Source of the DNA: MFD04580-c1 sp963702995 | GTDB lineage: Bacteria > Planctomycetota > Phycisphaerae > Tepidisphaerales > Tepidisphaeraceae | Assembly: GCA_963702995.1 (NCBI GenBank) | Contig: OY969783.1 | Location: 930,001 to 994,000 of the forward strand | DNA: 64,000 bases | Reading direction: 5' to 3' | Shown here: positions 1-7,406 of the stretch, in pieces | Layout of the letters: the number at the start of each line of letters is the position of its first letter | How positions within the stretch are numbered: position 1 is the stretch's first letter | The notes under the pieces: model-generated | Database searches by the model: none | Seen by the model: the letters and a program-made list of their open reading frames with translations, nothing else | What the model was told of the DNA's origin: nothing | Translations under genes and position numbers: made by a program

Positions 1-684
1 CCGCAACGAGGCACTCATGCCAAAGGTGGCAACGTGGAGATCGGTCTTACGCCGCGCCCGGACGGCGGCGAGCGGAAGGGCGACATCGCCCGCCGCCGCC
101 GGAAGCGTATACCACCCGACCACCGCGCCCTGCTCGAGCGTGAATAACTCCATCCGATCGCCGTCGGACAAGAGGGCGACATCGGCGCGTTGGCCGACCG
201 TTCCGGCGGGGGGAGAGAGTGAGAGGAGGGGGATCCCCGCGATCGCGAGGAACGCCGCCGGGCACGCGGCCGCCACGGATACGCCAGCTGCTTGGAGGGC
301 CTTCACGAGCGGCCGAACCCGGTCCGACGGAGCGGCGACGCCGAGCGCTGCCGCCTCTCGGAAGGTGAAGTCCGCCACCAAGTCTTCGGCCGCCAGGGGA
401 AGCTCGGCTTCCAAGCGATAGAGCAGCGCCAGGCGGCGGCCCGAGCGCGGGACGTCGTCGGTGGGCACCGTGGCCGAAAAGCACCAGCCGGATGGGATCG
501 CCAGGACGACCTCGCCACCGCCATAGCCGAGGGATGTCAAGGCCGACCGCACCTGCCCGGCAAACGACTCAGGCAGGGCGGCCGCGCCCACTTCGACCGC
601 CGTAAAGCCGACGCCCGCCGGGCCAGCGGACGCGATCCGCCACGATGCGTCGCCCGCGAAGAGGATGTAGCGGCCGCGCGGCAT
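1..684 (-). CDS. Type II secretion GspL-like protein, C-terminus cut by window edge
   Basis: The ATG at 684 overlaps the TGA of the upstream gene (TGATG), so the two are translationally coupled. About 228 residues are visible and the frame stays open to base 1. It begins MPRGRYILFAGDASWRIASA and has alternating hydrophobic strands and Ala/Gly-rich loops, like the cytoplasmic actin-like half of GspL/PilM proteins. No membrane segment is reached before the edge. Position after gspK and a GspC-like gene supports a role as an inner-membrane platform component. GspL is inferred from operon position and fold style rather than from a diagnostic motif; a PilM-like protein is the alternative. Confidence 0.6.
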   Translation of the reverse strand, partial: MPRGRYILFAGDASWRIASAGPAGVGFTAVEVGAAALPESFAGQVRSALTSLGYGGGEVVLAIPSGWCFSATVPTDDVPRSGRRLALLYRLEAELPLAAEDLVADFTFREAAALGVAAPSDRVRPLVKALQAAGVSVAAACPAAFLAIAGIPLLSLSPPAGTVGQRADVALLSDGDRMELFTLEQGAVVGWYTLPAAAGDVALPLAAVRARRKTDLHVATFGMSASLR

Positions 685-1313
685 CAGCGGGCCTCCTGCT
701 CCGCGGCAGCGTCAGGCTCACGGCGCCGCGCCGCCGGCCCTGGCGTGTCACCCGGCTGTACCGAAGGCCGGGAGGCCGCCGGCTCCGACGTGGGGGGCGG
801 CTGGGCGCCCATTAGCGCCGCGCCGACCGGCGGGGCGGGCATCGCCTTTTCGATCGGGAACCGAATCGCCTGGCCAGCAAATCGAACGGTAACGCCTTCG
901 GAGTCGATAGATTCGATGACCGCGCCAGCGATCGACTCGCCGGGCGCGCAGAAGCGGGTTGCCCCGTCGGCATCGGAAATGATCGCGAAGCAATGGCCCG
1001 GCTCGACGACGGCGCCGACAACGTGGACCGTCGGCCGCGGCGCGGCGGCGGGAGAAGAATCGGTCACCACGGGCACCACGTCCGGCGGGTCAACCAGCGG
1101 GCGGCGCAGGTTCAGGTCGAGCAGGCCATCGAACGCGGCAAGCCCTGCCGGCGTTGCGGCCGCCGGCCGCGTGGTGACGGGGCGGCCCGAGGCGATTGGC
1201 ACGGCGGTGGGGTCGTCGAGGGGAACGATCGCAGCCAGAAGCAGCGCGGCGACACCGCCGGAGGCGCCTGCGAGGGCGGTCAGCCAAAGGATGATTCGTG
1301 CCCGTCGCGTCAT
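684..1313 (-). CDS. Type II secretion GspC/PilP-like periplasmic linker protein
   Basis: 209 residues. One N-terminal membrane helix (about residues 8-30) is followed by a Pro/Ala/Thr-rich linker. A compact beta domain (about 95-160, with VHVVGAVVEPG and GESIAGAVIESID) resembles the homology region of GspC and PilP, which links the inner-membrane platform to the secretin. The C-terminus is Pro/Ala-rich and disordered-looking. It lies 45 bases after gspK and overlaps the next gene. In proteobacterial operons gspC comes before gspD, so its place after gspK is unusual. GspN is an alternative name; no PDZ domain is visible. Confidence 0.5.
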   Translation of the reverse strand: MTRRARIILWLTALAGASGGVAALLLAAIVPLDDPTAVPIASGRPVTTRPAAATPAGLAAFDGLLDLNLRRPLVDPPDVVPVVTDSSPAAAPRPTVHVVGAVVEPGHCFAIISDADGATRFCAPGESIAGAVIESIDSEGVTVRFAGQAIRFPIEKAMPAPPVGAALMGAQPPPTSEPAASRPSVQPGDTPGPAARRREPDAAAEQEAR

Positions 1314-1358
1314 ATCGTCTGGCTCGTTCCGGGTCCGGTGTTGTCGGTGTTCATCGGT

Positions 1359-2342
1359 TCACCATTCAAAGACAATCGTCTCGGCCGGGCGGCCGTCATT
1401 TTCTGCGTTCACAGCCAGGCGATACGCGACCCGCTCGCGGGCATCTGGCACGTGCCCGGCCGCGTTGGGGCGCGCGGCGCTCTCAACGGCCTTGAGCCGA
1501 TTCACCACCCACAGCGAATGGCAAGCCGATCCGTCGGTCAGGAGGCTCTCGGCCGCGTCGCGCCGCTCTGGCGTGAGACTCAGGTTCGTTAGCGCCGTCA
1601 CAAGAGAAACTTCAGAGCCGCCTCGGCTGGCGAGGAGGCGCTTCACGATGTCGGGCGGGAGATCCGGGCCACACCAGGCCGTCAGTTCGTCCGCGGCGGC
1701 ACGGCGCCAATGGAGGCGGCCGTCGCCCCAGCAGGTGAAGTGTCGGCTGGCCTCCATCAGCCGGGCGGCCTCGGCGGCCGGCGGCTCGTCATCGCCTCCG
1801 AGCGCGTAGACCTGCCCGAGACTCTGAAGCGGCGAGGGTCGCCAATCGATCGTCGGGCGAGGGCGGGAGTCGCGCTGAAACGGATGGAGCCGGACGGCCA
1901 GGTGCCCGTCCATTGTGCGGGCTGCGGAACGGGCCAGGCGCTCCGCCTCGGCCCGGCCGCGGCGGATGTAGATGGCGGGGAGGCTCAGCTTTGCCTGCTC
2001 GTCGGCAAGCGTGACGTTGAAGGCCTGGCCGCCGAGAAGAAAGCCCGCGGAGATGGAGCAAGCCGCCCCACGACTCGATCCATCCGCCTGTCGGATCAGC
2101 GCCTCGGCCCCGGGAAGGAGCGCCGTCTGACAACTGATCATCCCCCAACGCGATTGGAGCTCATCCATCTCGCGATGGGAACTTACTGCCCGGGCGAGGC
2201 TCGCCCGGCAGGCGGCCGCCAGGAGCGTCGCGGCGATCGCGAGCAGGACCAGCGTCATCGGCAGGACGAACGCCTTATGCCCGAGGGACGCGAAGTTGGG
2301 TCGGCAGTTAAACATGGCGACAGAGCAATTTCGTTCGATCAC
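1359..2342 (-). CDS. gspK: Type II secretion minor pseudopilin GspK
   Basis: 327 residues. The hydrophobic N-terminal helix (KAFVLPMTLVLLAIAATLLA, about residues 23-42) lacks the usual pseudopilin Phe-Thr-Leu-Glu signature, as many GspK proteins do. A large periplasmic domain follows, with a helix-hairpin-helix-like stretch (PPDIVKRLLASRGG) typical of the GspK saposin-like domain. GspK caps the pseudopilus tip with GspI and GspJ, which are encoded directly upstream. The start could be the first Met or Met10; both keep the membrane helix. Only 4 bases separate it from gspJ. Confidence 0.8.
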   Translation of the reverse strand: MIERNCSVAMFNCRPNFASLGHKAFVLPMTLVLLAIAATLLAAACRASLARAVSSHREMDELQSRWGMISCQTALLPGAEALIRQADGSSRGAACSISAGFLLGGQAFNVTLADEQAKLSLPAIYIRRGRAEAERLARSAARTMDGHLAVRLHPFQRDSRPRPTIDWRPSPLQSLGQVYALGGDDEPPAAEAARLMEASRHFTCWGDGRLHWRRAAADELTAWCGPDLPPDIVKRLLASRGGSEVSLVTALTNLSLTPERRDAAESLLTDGSACHSLWVVNRLKAVESAARPNAAGHVPDARERVAYRLAVNAENDGRPAETIVFEW

Positions 2343-2346
2343 TGAC

Positions 2347-2931
2347 TTATCGAGCCCGGATCACCTTTTCGACCGTGACAGGCAGGCCCGGGTTTTCGCC
2401 TTCCCGCGCGGCGTCGAGCGAAAACACGACCCGGACCCCCTGCGGCGGCGTTCCGTCAAGCCCGTCGGTTCCCGTCGCCGATCCCGCCGTCGGCGGGACG
2501 GGGACCACCTTCATCGACGAGACGCCGGGGAGCACCAGCTCCACCGAACGATCATGATCGTTCGTCGAGCCGAGATCGGTCTGCTCGCGAACAAGCCAGG
2601 ATTGTGTGCCGACGCGTTCAACCCGATAGGTCACGGCGGCCGGCGTGTGCGTTGGGCGGAGTGTGCCCGTACTCAACATGCCGTAACCGGACATCTCGAT
2701 GCCCGAGGGCGACGTCCGAGCCAGCGCGGCGACTCTCAGATCGCGGCCGACGAGGTCGAACGCGGCGTCTAAGGCCGCCTCCTGTGCCGTCGCCGACCGG
2801 CCGCGAGCCGACGTCGCCGTCGCCAGGTCCCCCGCCAGCGAGCGCAGGGTCGAGAGCGCGGCGAACATCAACATCGCGCCCAGGGCCGTGGCGGCAAGGG
2901 CTTCAACCAGGGTAAACGCGCGTCGCATCAT
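2347..2931 (-). CDS. gspJ: Type II secretion minor pseudopilin GspJ
   Basis: About 194 residues from the ATG-ATG pair at 2931, preceded by a GAGGAAAGG ribosome-binding sequence. A longer in-frame start at 3075 adds a 48-residue basic stretch that would spoil the prepilin signal, so it was rejected. The N-terminus MMRRAFTLVEALAATALGAM is a classic class III signal: short basic leader, then FTLVE with Glu at mature position 5, then a membrane helix. It overlaps the end of gspI by 29 bases. The product is part of the pseudopilus tip complex with GspI and GspK. Confidence 0.85.
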   Translation of the reverse strand: MMRRAFTLVEALAATALGAMLMFAALSTLRSLAGDLATATSARGRSATAQEAALDAAFDLVGRDLRVAALARTSPSGIEMSGYGMLSTGTLRPTHTPAAVTYRVERVGTQSWLVREQTDLGSTNDHDRSVELVLPGVSSMKVVPVPPTAGSATGTDGLDGTPPQGVRVVFSLDAAREGENPGLPVTVEKVIRAR

Positions 2932-3388
2932 CCTTTCCTCGGGCGGCCGCTGGCGGACCGTCGCCATCGGCGGTTTTGCGAGACGGCACCTTCGATACAA
3001 CCACTTCAACCGTGACGAGAGGGTCACTGCCCGCCGCCGGAACTTCGAAGATCTCAAGCCGAACGACCTGCGCACCCAGTGCTGCGACGGGCGGGTTCAG
3101 GGCCGGCGTCGTCCGCCAGAGCAGCGTCCGCCGCGCCGCCGAGGCTTCGCCGCTGGCCAGGCGGGGGATCCCGCCGGGGCTCCGCCACCAGCGGGTCAGC
3201 AGGGCATCGGCCGCCAAAACGGCCTCGTGGCGGCACGCCGCCATTCGCGCCTGACGCTGGCAGTGGGCGCGGGCCACCATCGTCGAAACGAGGACGATCG
3301 CAAGAAGCGCGAGACCGGCGATCGCTTCAACGAGCGTCAGCGCCGTCCGGCGGCGAAAGGTGGCCGAATAGTGCGTCGATCGTTTCAT
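2903..3388 (-). CDS. gspI: Type II secretion minor pseudopilin GspI
   Basis: 161 residues. A short basic leader is followed by the prepilin motif TALTLVEAIAGLALLAIVLV (about residues 15-34), with Thr/Ala in place of the usual Phe-Thr at the processing site. The rest is a small globular pseudopilin domain ending in a charged tail. Size and order between gspH and gspJ fit GspI, which starts tip-complex assembly. It overlaps gspH by 62 bases and gspJ by 29, showing tight translational coupling. Confidence 0.8.
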   Translation of the reverse strand: MKRSTHYSATFRRRTALTLVEAIAGLALLAIVLVSTMVARAHCQRQARMAACRHEAVLAADALLTRWWRSPGGIPRLASGEASAARRTLLWRTTPALNPPVAALGAQVVRLEIFEVPAAGSDPLVTVEVVVSKVPSRKTADGDGPPAAARGKDDATRVYPG

Positions 3389-3932
3389 CGTTCACCTCGG
3401 TGACACCACCGGTCAGGCCGGAAAACATCATCCAACGGCCGATCGGGCTCTGTCGGCTTGTCCGACCGACGGGGCCGACCACGTGAATCGCGTAGGTCGG
3501 CGACACGCCGCCGGGCGCGAATCGGATATCGACATCCCCGGTCGAAGAGCGCCCGGACCGCGTTATCACCGCGTCGATGCGGAACTCCTGCGGTAGCCGC
3601 GCGGTGATCGGCCGCCTGCTGGCTTCGGCGGCCGACCCGACAGTGCCGGCCGCCGCCGCCGGCGCGAGGACGCGTTGGCGGCCGACGCTGGCGTCGATGT
3701 CGTACGTCAACATCACCGTCGCATTCGCCATTCGAGCAAGGTCGCGCGACGAGCGATCGGCGACCACGATGACGCCGATCGCATCGGCAGCCGTCGCGGC
3801 GGTGCGCGTCACACCGAGCGCGACGACGGAGATCGTGGCCAGCAGCGCCGTTATCGCGACCGTCGCGAGCAGTTCGACAAGGGAGAAGCCGCCGGCCGCA
3901 CCGCCAGCGGCCCGCGCGAGGGGCGACTCAAT
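3327..3932 (-). CDS. gspH: Type II secretion minor pseudopilin GspH, start codon unclear
   Basis: The frame carries GGFSLVELLATVAITALLAT, a canonical prepilin motif, then a roughly 170-residue pseudopilin domain. No ATG, GTG or TTG lies between the upstream in-frame TAG (3948-3950) and this motif; the first GTG (3812) would delete the whole membrane helix. An ATT at 3932 is given here as a nominal start, 15 bases past the gspG stop, which is in the same frame. Possible explanations are a rare start codon, re-initiation after gspG, or an indel hiding the true start. GspH joins the major pseudopilin GspG to the tip complex. Confidence 0.7.
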   Translation of the reverse strand: MESPLARAAGGAAGGFSLVELLATVAITALLATISVVALGVTRTAATAADAIGVIVVADRSSRDLARMANATVMLTYDIDASVGRQRVLAPAAAAGTVGSAAEASRRPITARLPQEFRIDAVITRSGRSSTGDVDIRFAPGGVSPTYAIHVVGPVGRTSRQSPIGRWMMFSGLTGGVTEVNDETIDALFGHLSPPDGADAR

Positions 3933-3947
3933 GCCGCGACTTGTGTT

Positions 3948-4467
3948 CTAGGGGCCTGCACGGGCGGGTGCTCCATTGGCTCGGGGGGGGCGATCCTTGA
4001 GGTCCCAACTGAACAGGTCGGCGTCCGCGCCGCTGCCTCCCTCGCGACCATCCGCGCCGAAGCAGATCACCTCGTACGGGTCGCCATTGCGGCCGGGCGT
4101 GTTGTATTGGTACGGCCGGCCCCAAGGATCGACCGGCGCCTGGCGAAGAAGCGGGTCGGGCACCCGGTCCGAACGCTGCGAGAGGATCGACAGGCCCTCC
4201 TGATCGGTCGGATAGCGGCCGTAGATCCCGTAGAACGATTCCAGGGCGGAACAGACGTTGGCCATCTTCAGCCCGGGCGGCGTTCTGCTTCCCCTTCGCC
4301 AGCAGCGGCCGCACGCTCAATGTGACGATCCCGGCGAGGACCGCCATCAACGCCAGCACAGCGGTGAGCTCCACAAGCGAAAATGCGGCGCGTCGATCCG
4401 CGTTAGCGGCCGGCGGGCGGAAGTCGCGGTGACGAGACGGCTCATCGCCCTGCGCACTACGAGACAT
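3948..4467 (-). CDS. gspG: Type II secretion major pseudopilin GspG, frameshifted
   Basis: The first part, from ATG 4467, has the prepilin motif AAFSLVELTAVLALMAVLAG and continues to QNAARA. The conserved body (MANVCSALESFYGIYGRYPT, then DPWGRPYQYNTPG and a calcium-loop-like DGREGGSGADADLFSW) lies in another frame, ending at TAG 3948. The frame change falls at about 4266-4280, in CCCGGGCTGAAGATGG, where removing one base restores a normal protein of about 168 residues. GspG is the main subunit of the pseudopilus piston. Since all family landmarks are present on both sides, a base error is more likely than decay. It overlaps the gspF stop by 11 bases. Confidence 0.85.
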
Positions 4468-5656
4468 CGGCGGCCTCCAAAAGGGGGAGAATGGTTGCGA
4501 AGGCGATCAGGGCGACAACTCCAACGAGCATCAGGATCAGGAGCGGTTCGAGTACGGCGGTCAGACGGTCGGACGCCAGCGACACCTGTTGATCGTAGTC
4601 CGCGGCGAGGCGTTCCAGCATCTCTTCAAGCCGGCCGGACTGCTGACCCACGCTGAAGACCTGCACGACGACAGGGGGGAAGATGCCGGTCGATTCCAGT
4701 GCCGTGGAGATGTCGCGGCCGGCGCTGACGGCCGCCTCGCATCGGGCGAGGGCATCGCTGACGGCGAGGTTGCGCACGCCCCGCCGCGCGATCTCCACAG
4801 CGCGAAGGAAGGTGATGCCGCTCTTCATCATCGTGGCGATGACGGCGGCGACACGGGCGATCTCCTGCTTGCGAATCATGGGGCCCAGCACTGGGATGCG
4901 AAGCTGCGCCCGGTGCCATCGCAGCCGCCAGGCGGGCCGGCGGAGCGGGAGCGCGACGCAGGCGGCGACAAGTGCGGCCGCCCCGAGAAGCGCCCACCAG
5001 CGGTGGAGCAGAAGGTCACTCGCTCCCTTCACGACCTGCGTCGCCAGCGGGAGCGGCCGCCCGGATTCGACGAGCGTCTCCAGCAGCTTGGGGATGACGA
5101 GTGTCATCAGCCCCACTGCGACCGACAGCGCCATGACCAGGACGAAGACGGGGTAAGCCAGCGCGGTGGCGACCTTGTTCTTGAAGCGGAGCGATCGCTC
5201 CTTGAACTCCCCCAGCCGATCCAGGACGACATCGAGCGAGCCGGCCTGCTCGCCCACCTCGACGACGTTGACCGAGAGGTCGTCAAACAGGGCCGGCTGG
5301 TCGCGCATCGCGTCGGCCAGCGAGGCGCCGGAGGCGACGCGATCGCGCAGCGTGGTCAGGGTGGTCAGCAAGGACCCGTGGTGCTGACGTGAGATCGTGT
5401 CGAGCGCTTCCAGGAGTGGGATCCCGGCGCCCAGCAAGGTCGAAAGCTCGCGAATGATGGCGGCCACCTCGGCCCGGTGGCGGTAGGCGAACCACCGGCC
5501 CGGCCCGCGCGACGTGCCGCCGGACGGGACGACTTCCTGCACCATCAGGCCACGCTCGCGGAGCGTGTGCCGCGCCTGGCGCGGCCCGTCCGCGGCGATA
5601 ACGCCCCGCACGGCGGAGCGGGTCGGGTCGATGGCTTTGTAGGCGAAGACGGCCAT
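4457..5656 (-). CDS. gspF: Type II secretion inner-membrane platform protein GspF
   Basis: 399 residues, the usual family length. The N-terminus MAVFAYKAIDPTRSAVRGVI is the typical GspF/PilC opening. Two repeated GspF domains follow (about 70-190 and 270-390), each with the conserved LLGAGIPLLEALDTI / MMKSGITFLRAVEIA helix. There are three membrane segments (about 170-190, 220-240 and 375-395). GspF sits at the centre of the platform and couples the GspE ATPase to pseudopilus assembly. It lies 22 bases after gspE and overlaps gspG. Confidence 0.95.
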   Translation of the reverse strand: MAVFAYKAIDPTRSAVRGVIAADGPRQARHTLRERGLMVQEVVPSGGTSRGPGRWFAYRHRAEVAAIIRELSTLLGAGIPLLEALDTISRQHHGSLLTTLTTLRDRVASGASLADAMRDQPALFDDLSVNVVEVGEQAGSLDVVLDRLGEFKERSLRFKNKVATALAYPVFVLVMALSVAVGLMTLVIPKLLETLVESGRPLPLATQVVKGASDLLLHRWWALLGAAALVAACVALPLRRPAWRLRWHRAQLRIPVLGPMIRKQEIARVAAVIATMMKSGITFLRAVEIARRGVRNLAVSDALARCEAAVSAGRDISTALESTGIFPPVVVQVFSVGQQSGRLEEMLERLAADYDQQVSLASDRLTAVLEPLLILMLVGVVALIAFATILPLLEAADVS

Positions 5657-5678
5657 GGTGCTCGAGCGTCACAAGGGG

Positions 5679-7397
5679 TCAGGCGGCTTCTCGGGAGGTC
5701 ACACGAATCACTTCTTCCGGGGTTGTCTGGCCGGAAGCGATCTTGGCAACGCCGTCGTCGCGCAGCGTGCGCATCCCGGCTGTGATGGCGGCCGCCCTAA
5801 CCTCGGCGGAGGTTGCGCGGGAGCTGATCCGTTGCCGCACCTCATCATCCACGGCCAGCAGCTCGAAGATCCCGACGCGGCCGCGATAGCCGGTCCGCCG
5901 GCAGGCATCGCACCCGGCGCCGACCAGGAACCGCGCATGATCGAGCTCGCCGGGCCGGGCCCGCAGCCGATCGAAGTCTTCGGGCGTCGGCGCGGCGGGC
6001 TGCGCACAGGCCGGGCAGACGCGGCGGACGAGCCGCTGGGCGAGCACGCCGACCACGCTGCTGGCGAGCAGGTAGGGTTCGATCCCCAGGTCGAGCAGTC
6101 GGGCGACCGCGCCCGGCGCGTCGTTCGTGTGAAGGGTGCTGAAGACCAGGTGCCCAGTCAGCGCCGACTGGATCGCCATGACGGCCGTATCGTGATCGCG
6201 AATCTCGCCCACCATGATGATGTCCGGGTCCTGGCGGAGCACGTTCCGAAGGCCGCTGGCGAATGTCATCCCCTTCTTTTCGTTCACCTGGGTCTGGCTG
6301 ATCCCGGGCAGGCGATACTCGACCGGGTCTTCGAGCGTCAGGATGTTCCGCTCCTTGCCGTTGATCTCACGCAGGGCGGCGTAGAGGGTGGTTGTCTTGC
6401 CGCTGCCGGTCGGGCCGGTGACAAGGATGATGCCGTGCTCGCTCGTGATCAGCCGCCGGAAGTGCGTCAGCGTCGCCGCCTCCATCCCGAGCTCGGACGC
6501 GGTGTAGAGCCGCGCGCCCCGGTCGAGCAGGCGAATGACCACCCGCTCGCCGAAGGTCGTCGGAAGCGACGCGATCCGCAGATCGACCGATCGATCCCCC
6601 ACCTGCACGGTCGCCCGGCCGTCCTGGGGCAGGCGCTTCTCGGCGATGTTCATGTGGCCCATCACCTTGATGCGGCTGATCATCTCCTCCTGTGATGTTT
6701 TCGGCAGCTCGAAGGCGTCGTAGAGGACGCCATCGATCCGCATCCGGACGACGACCGTGCTCTCGTACGGTTGAACGTGAACGTCCGACGCACGCGCCTG
6801 GACGGCGTCGAACAGGACCAGGTTGACGAGCTTGATGACGGGAGCGCGGCCATCGACATCGAGCAGGTCTTCGCGCGCGTGAGCTTCGATGAGTTCCCCG
6901 GCGTTGTCCTTCGGATCGAGCCGATTGATGAAGTGGCGCGCCTGGCCTGTCCGCTGCTGATACGCGGCATTGATTGCCTCGACCACGTCCGACGCCGGCG
7001 CCAGGGCGGCCGCGACGGGGCGGCCCATGAACCGGGCGACGGTTTGCAGGGCGGCCGGGTTGACCAATGATGCAGCCGCGACCGAGAGCCTCTCGCCAGA
7101 ATTGCCTTGTGGGGAGAACGCATCGGCAAGGCCGATCAACTGATGGTGGCGGGCAAAGTGGATCGGCACGCGCTCGACGAAGGCGGGATCCGGGGCGCGT
7201 TGAAGGAGGTCGTCGATGAGCGGGATGCCCGCGGCGGCCGCGATCGCGCGGGATGGAGCGTGAAACCGCTCTTCGATGATGCGCCGGCCGACGGCAGAGG
7301 CCGAAGCAGCGGAGAGCGGCGCGGCGCGGTCGAGCCCAGGTCCCGCGGCGCTGGGTGAGTCGTCGATCTGTTCATCGAGAAGGTTCATGGCTGACAC
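5679..7397 (-). CDS. gspE: Type II secretion ATPase GspE
   Basis: 572 residues. An N-terminal GspE/PilB domain (about 30-150) precedes the ATPase core with Walker A GPTGSGKTTT (about 328-337), an Asp box (ILTLEDPVEYRLPGI), Walker B (DPDIIMVGEIRD) and a His box (GHLVFSTLHTNDAPGA). Near the C-terminus are four cysteines in two CxxC pairs (CPAC and CDAC), the zinc-binding module of GspE/PilB. All catalytic features are intact. The protein is a cytoplasmic hexamer that powers pseudopilus growth. It lies 9 bases after gspD. Confidence 0.95.
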   Translation of the reverse strand: MSAMNLLDEQIDDSPSAAGPGLDRAAPLSAASASAVGRRIIEERFHAPSRAIAAAAGIPLIDDLLQRAPDPAFVERVPIHFARHHQLIGLADAFSPQGNSGERLSVAAASLVNPAALQTVARFMGRPVAAALAPASDVVEAINAAYQQRTGQARHFINRLDPKDNAGELIEAHAREDLLDVDGRAPVIKLVNLVLFDAVQARASDVHVQPYESTVVVRMRIDGVLYDAFELPKTSQEEMISRIKVMGHMNIAEKRLPQDGRATVQVGDRSVDLRIASLPTTFGERVVIRLLDRGARLYTASELGMEAATLTHFRRLITSEHGIILVTGPTGSGKTTTLYAALREINGKERNILTLEDPVEYRLPGISQTQVNEKKGMTFASGLRNVLRQDPDIIMVGEIRDHDTAVMAIQSALTGHLVFSTLHTNDAPGAVARLLDLGIEPYLLASSVVGVLAQRLVRRVCPACAQPAAPTPEDFDRLRARPGELDHARFLVGAGCDACRRTGYRGRVGIFELLAVDDEVRQRISSRATSAEVRAAAITAGMRTLRDDGVAKIASGQTTPEEVIRVTSREAA

Positions 7398-7406
7398 GTC
7401 ACGGGC

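Noticed and set aside
292..1809. Long plus-strand open frame of 505 codons
   Set aside because: Arg/Ala/Ser-rich text without domains, lying opposite the coupled minus-strand secretion genes. It is a typical antisense artefact of high-GC DNA.
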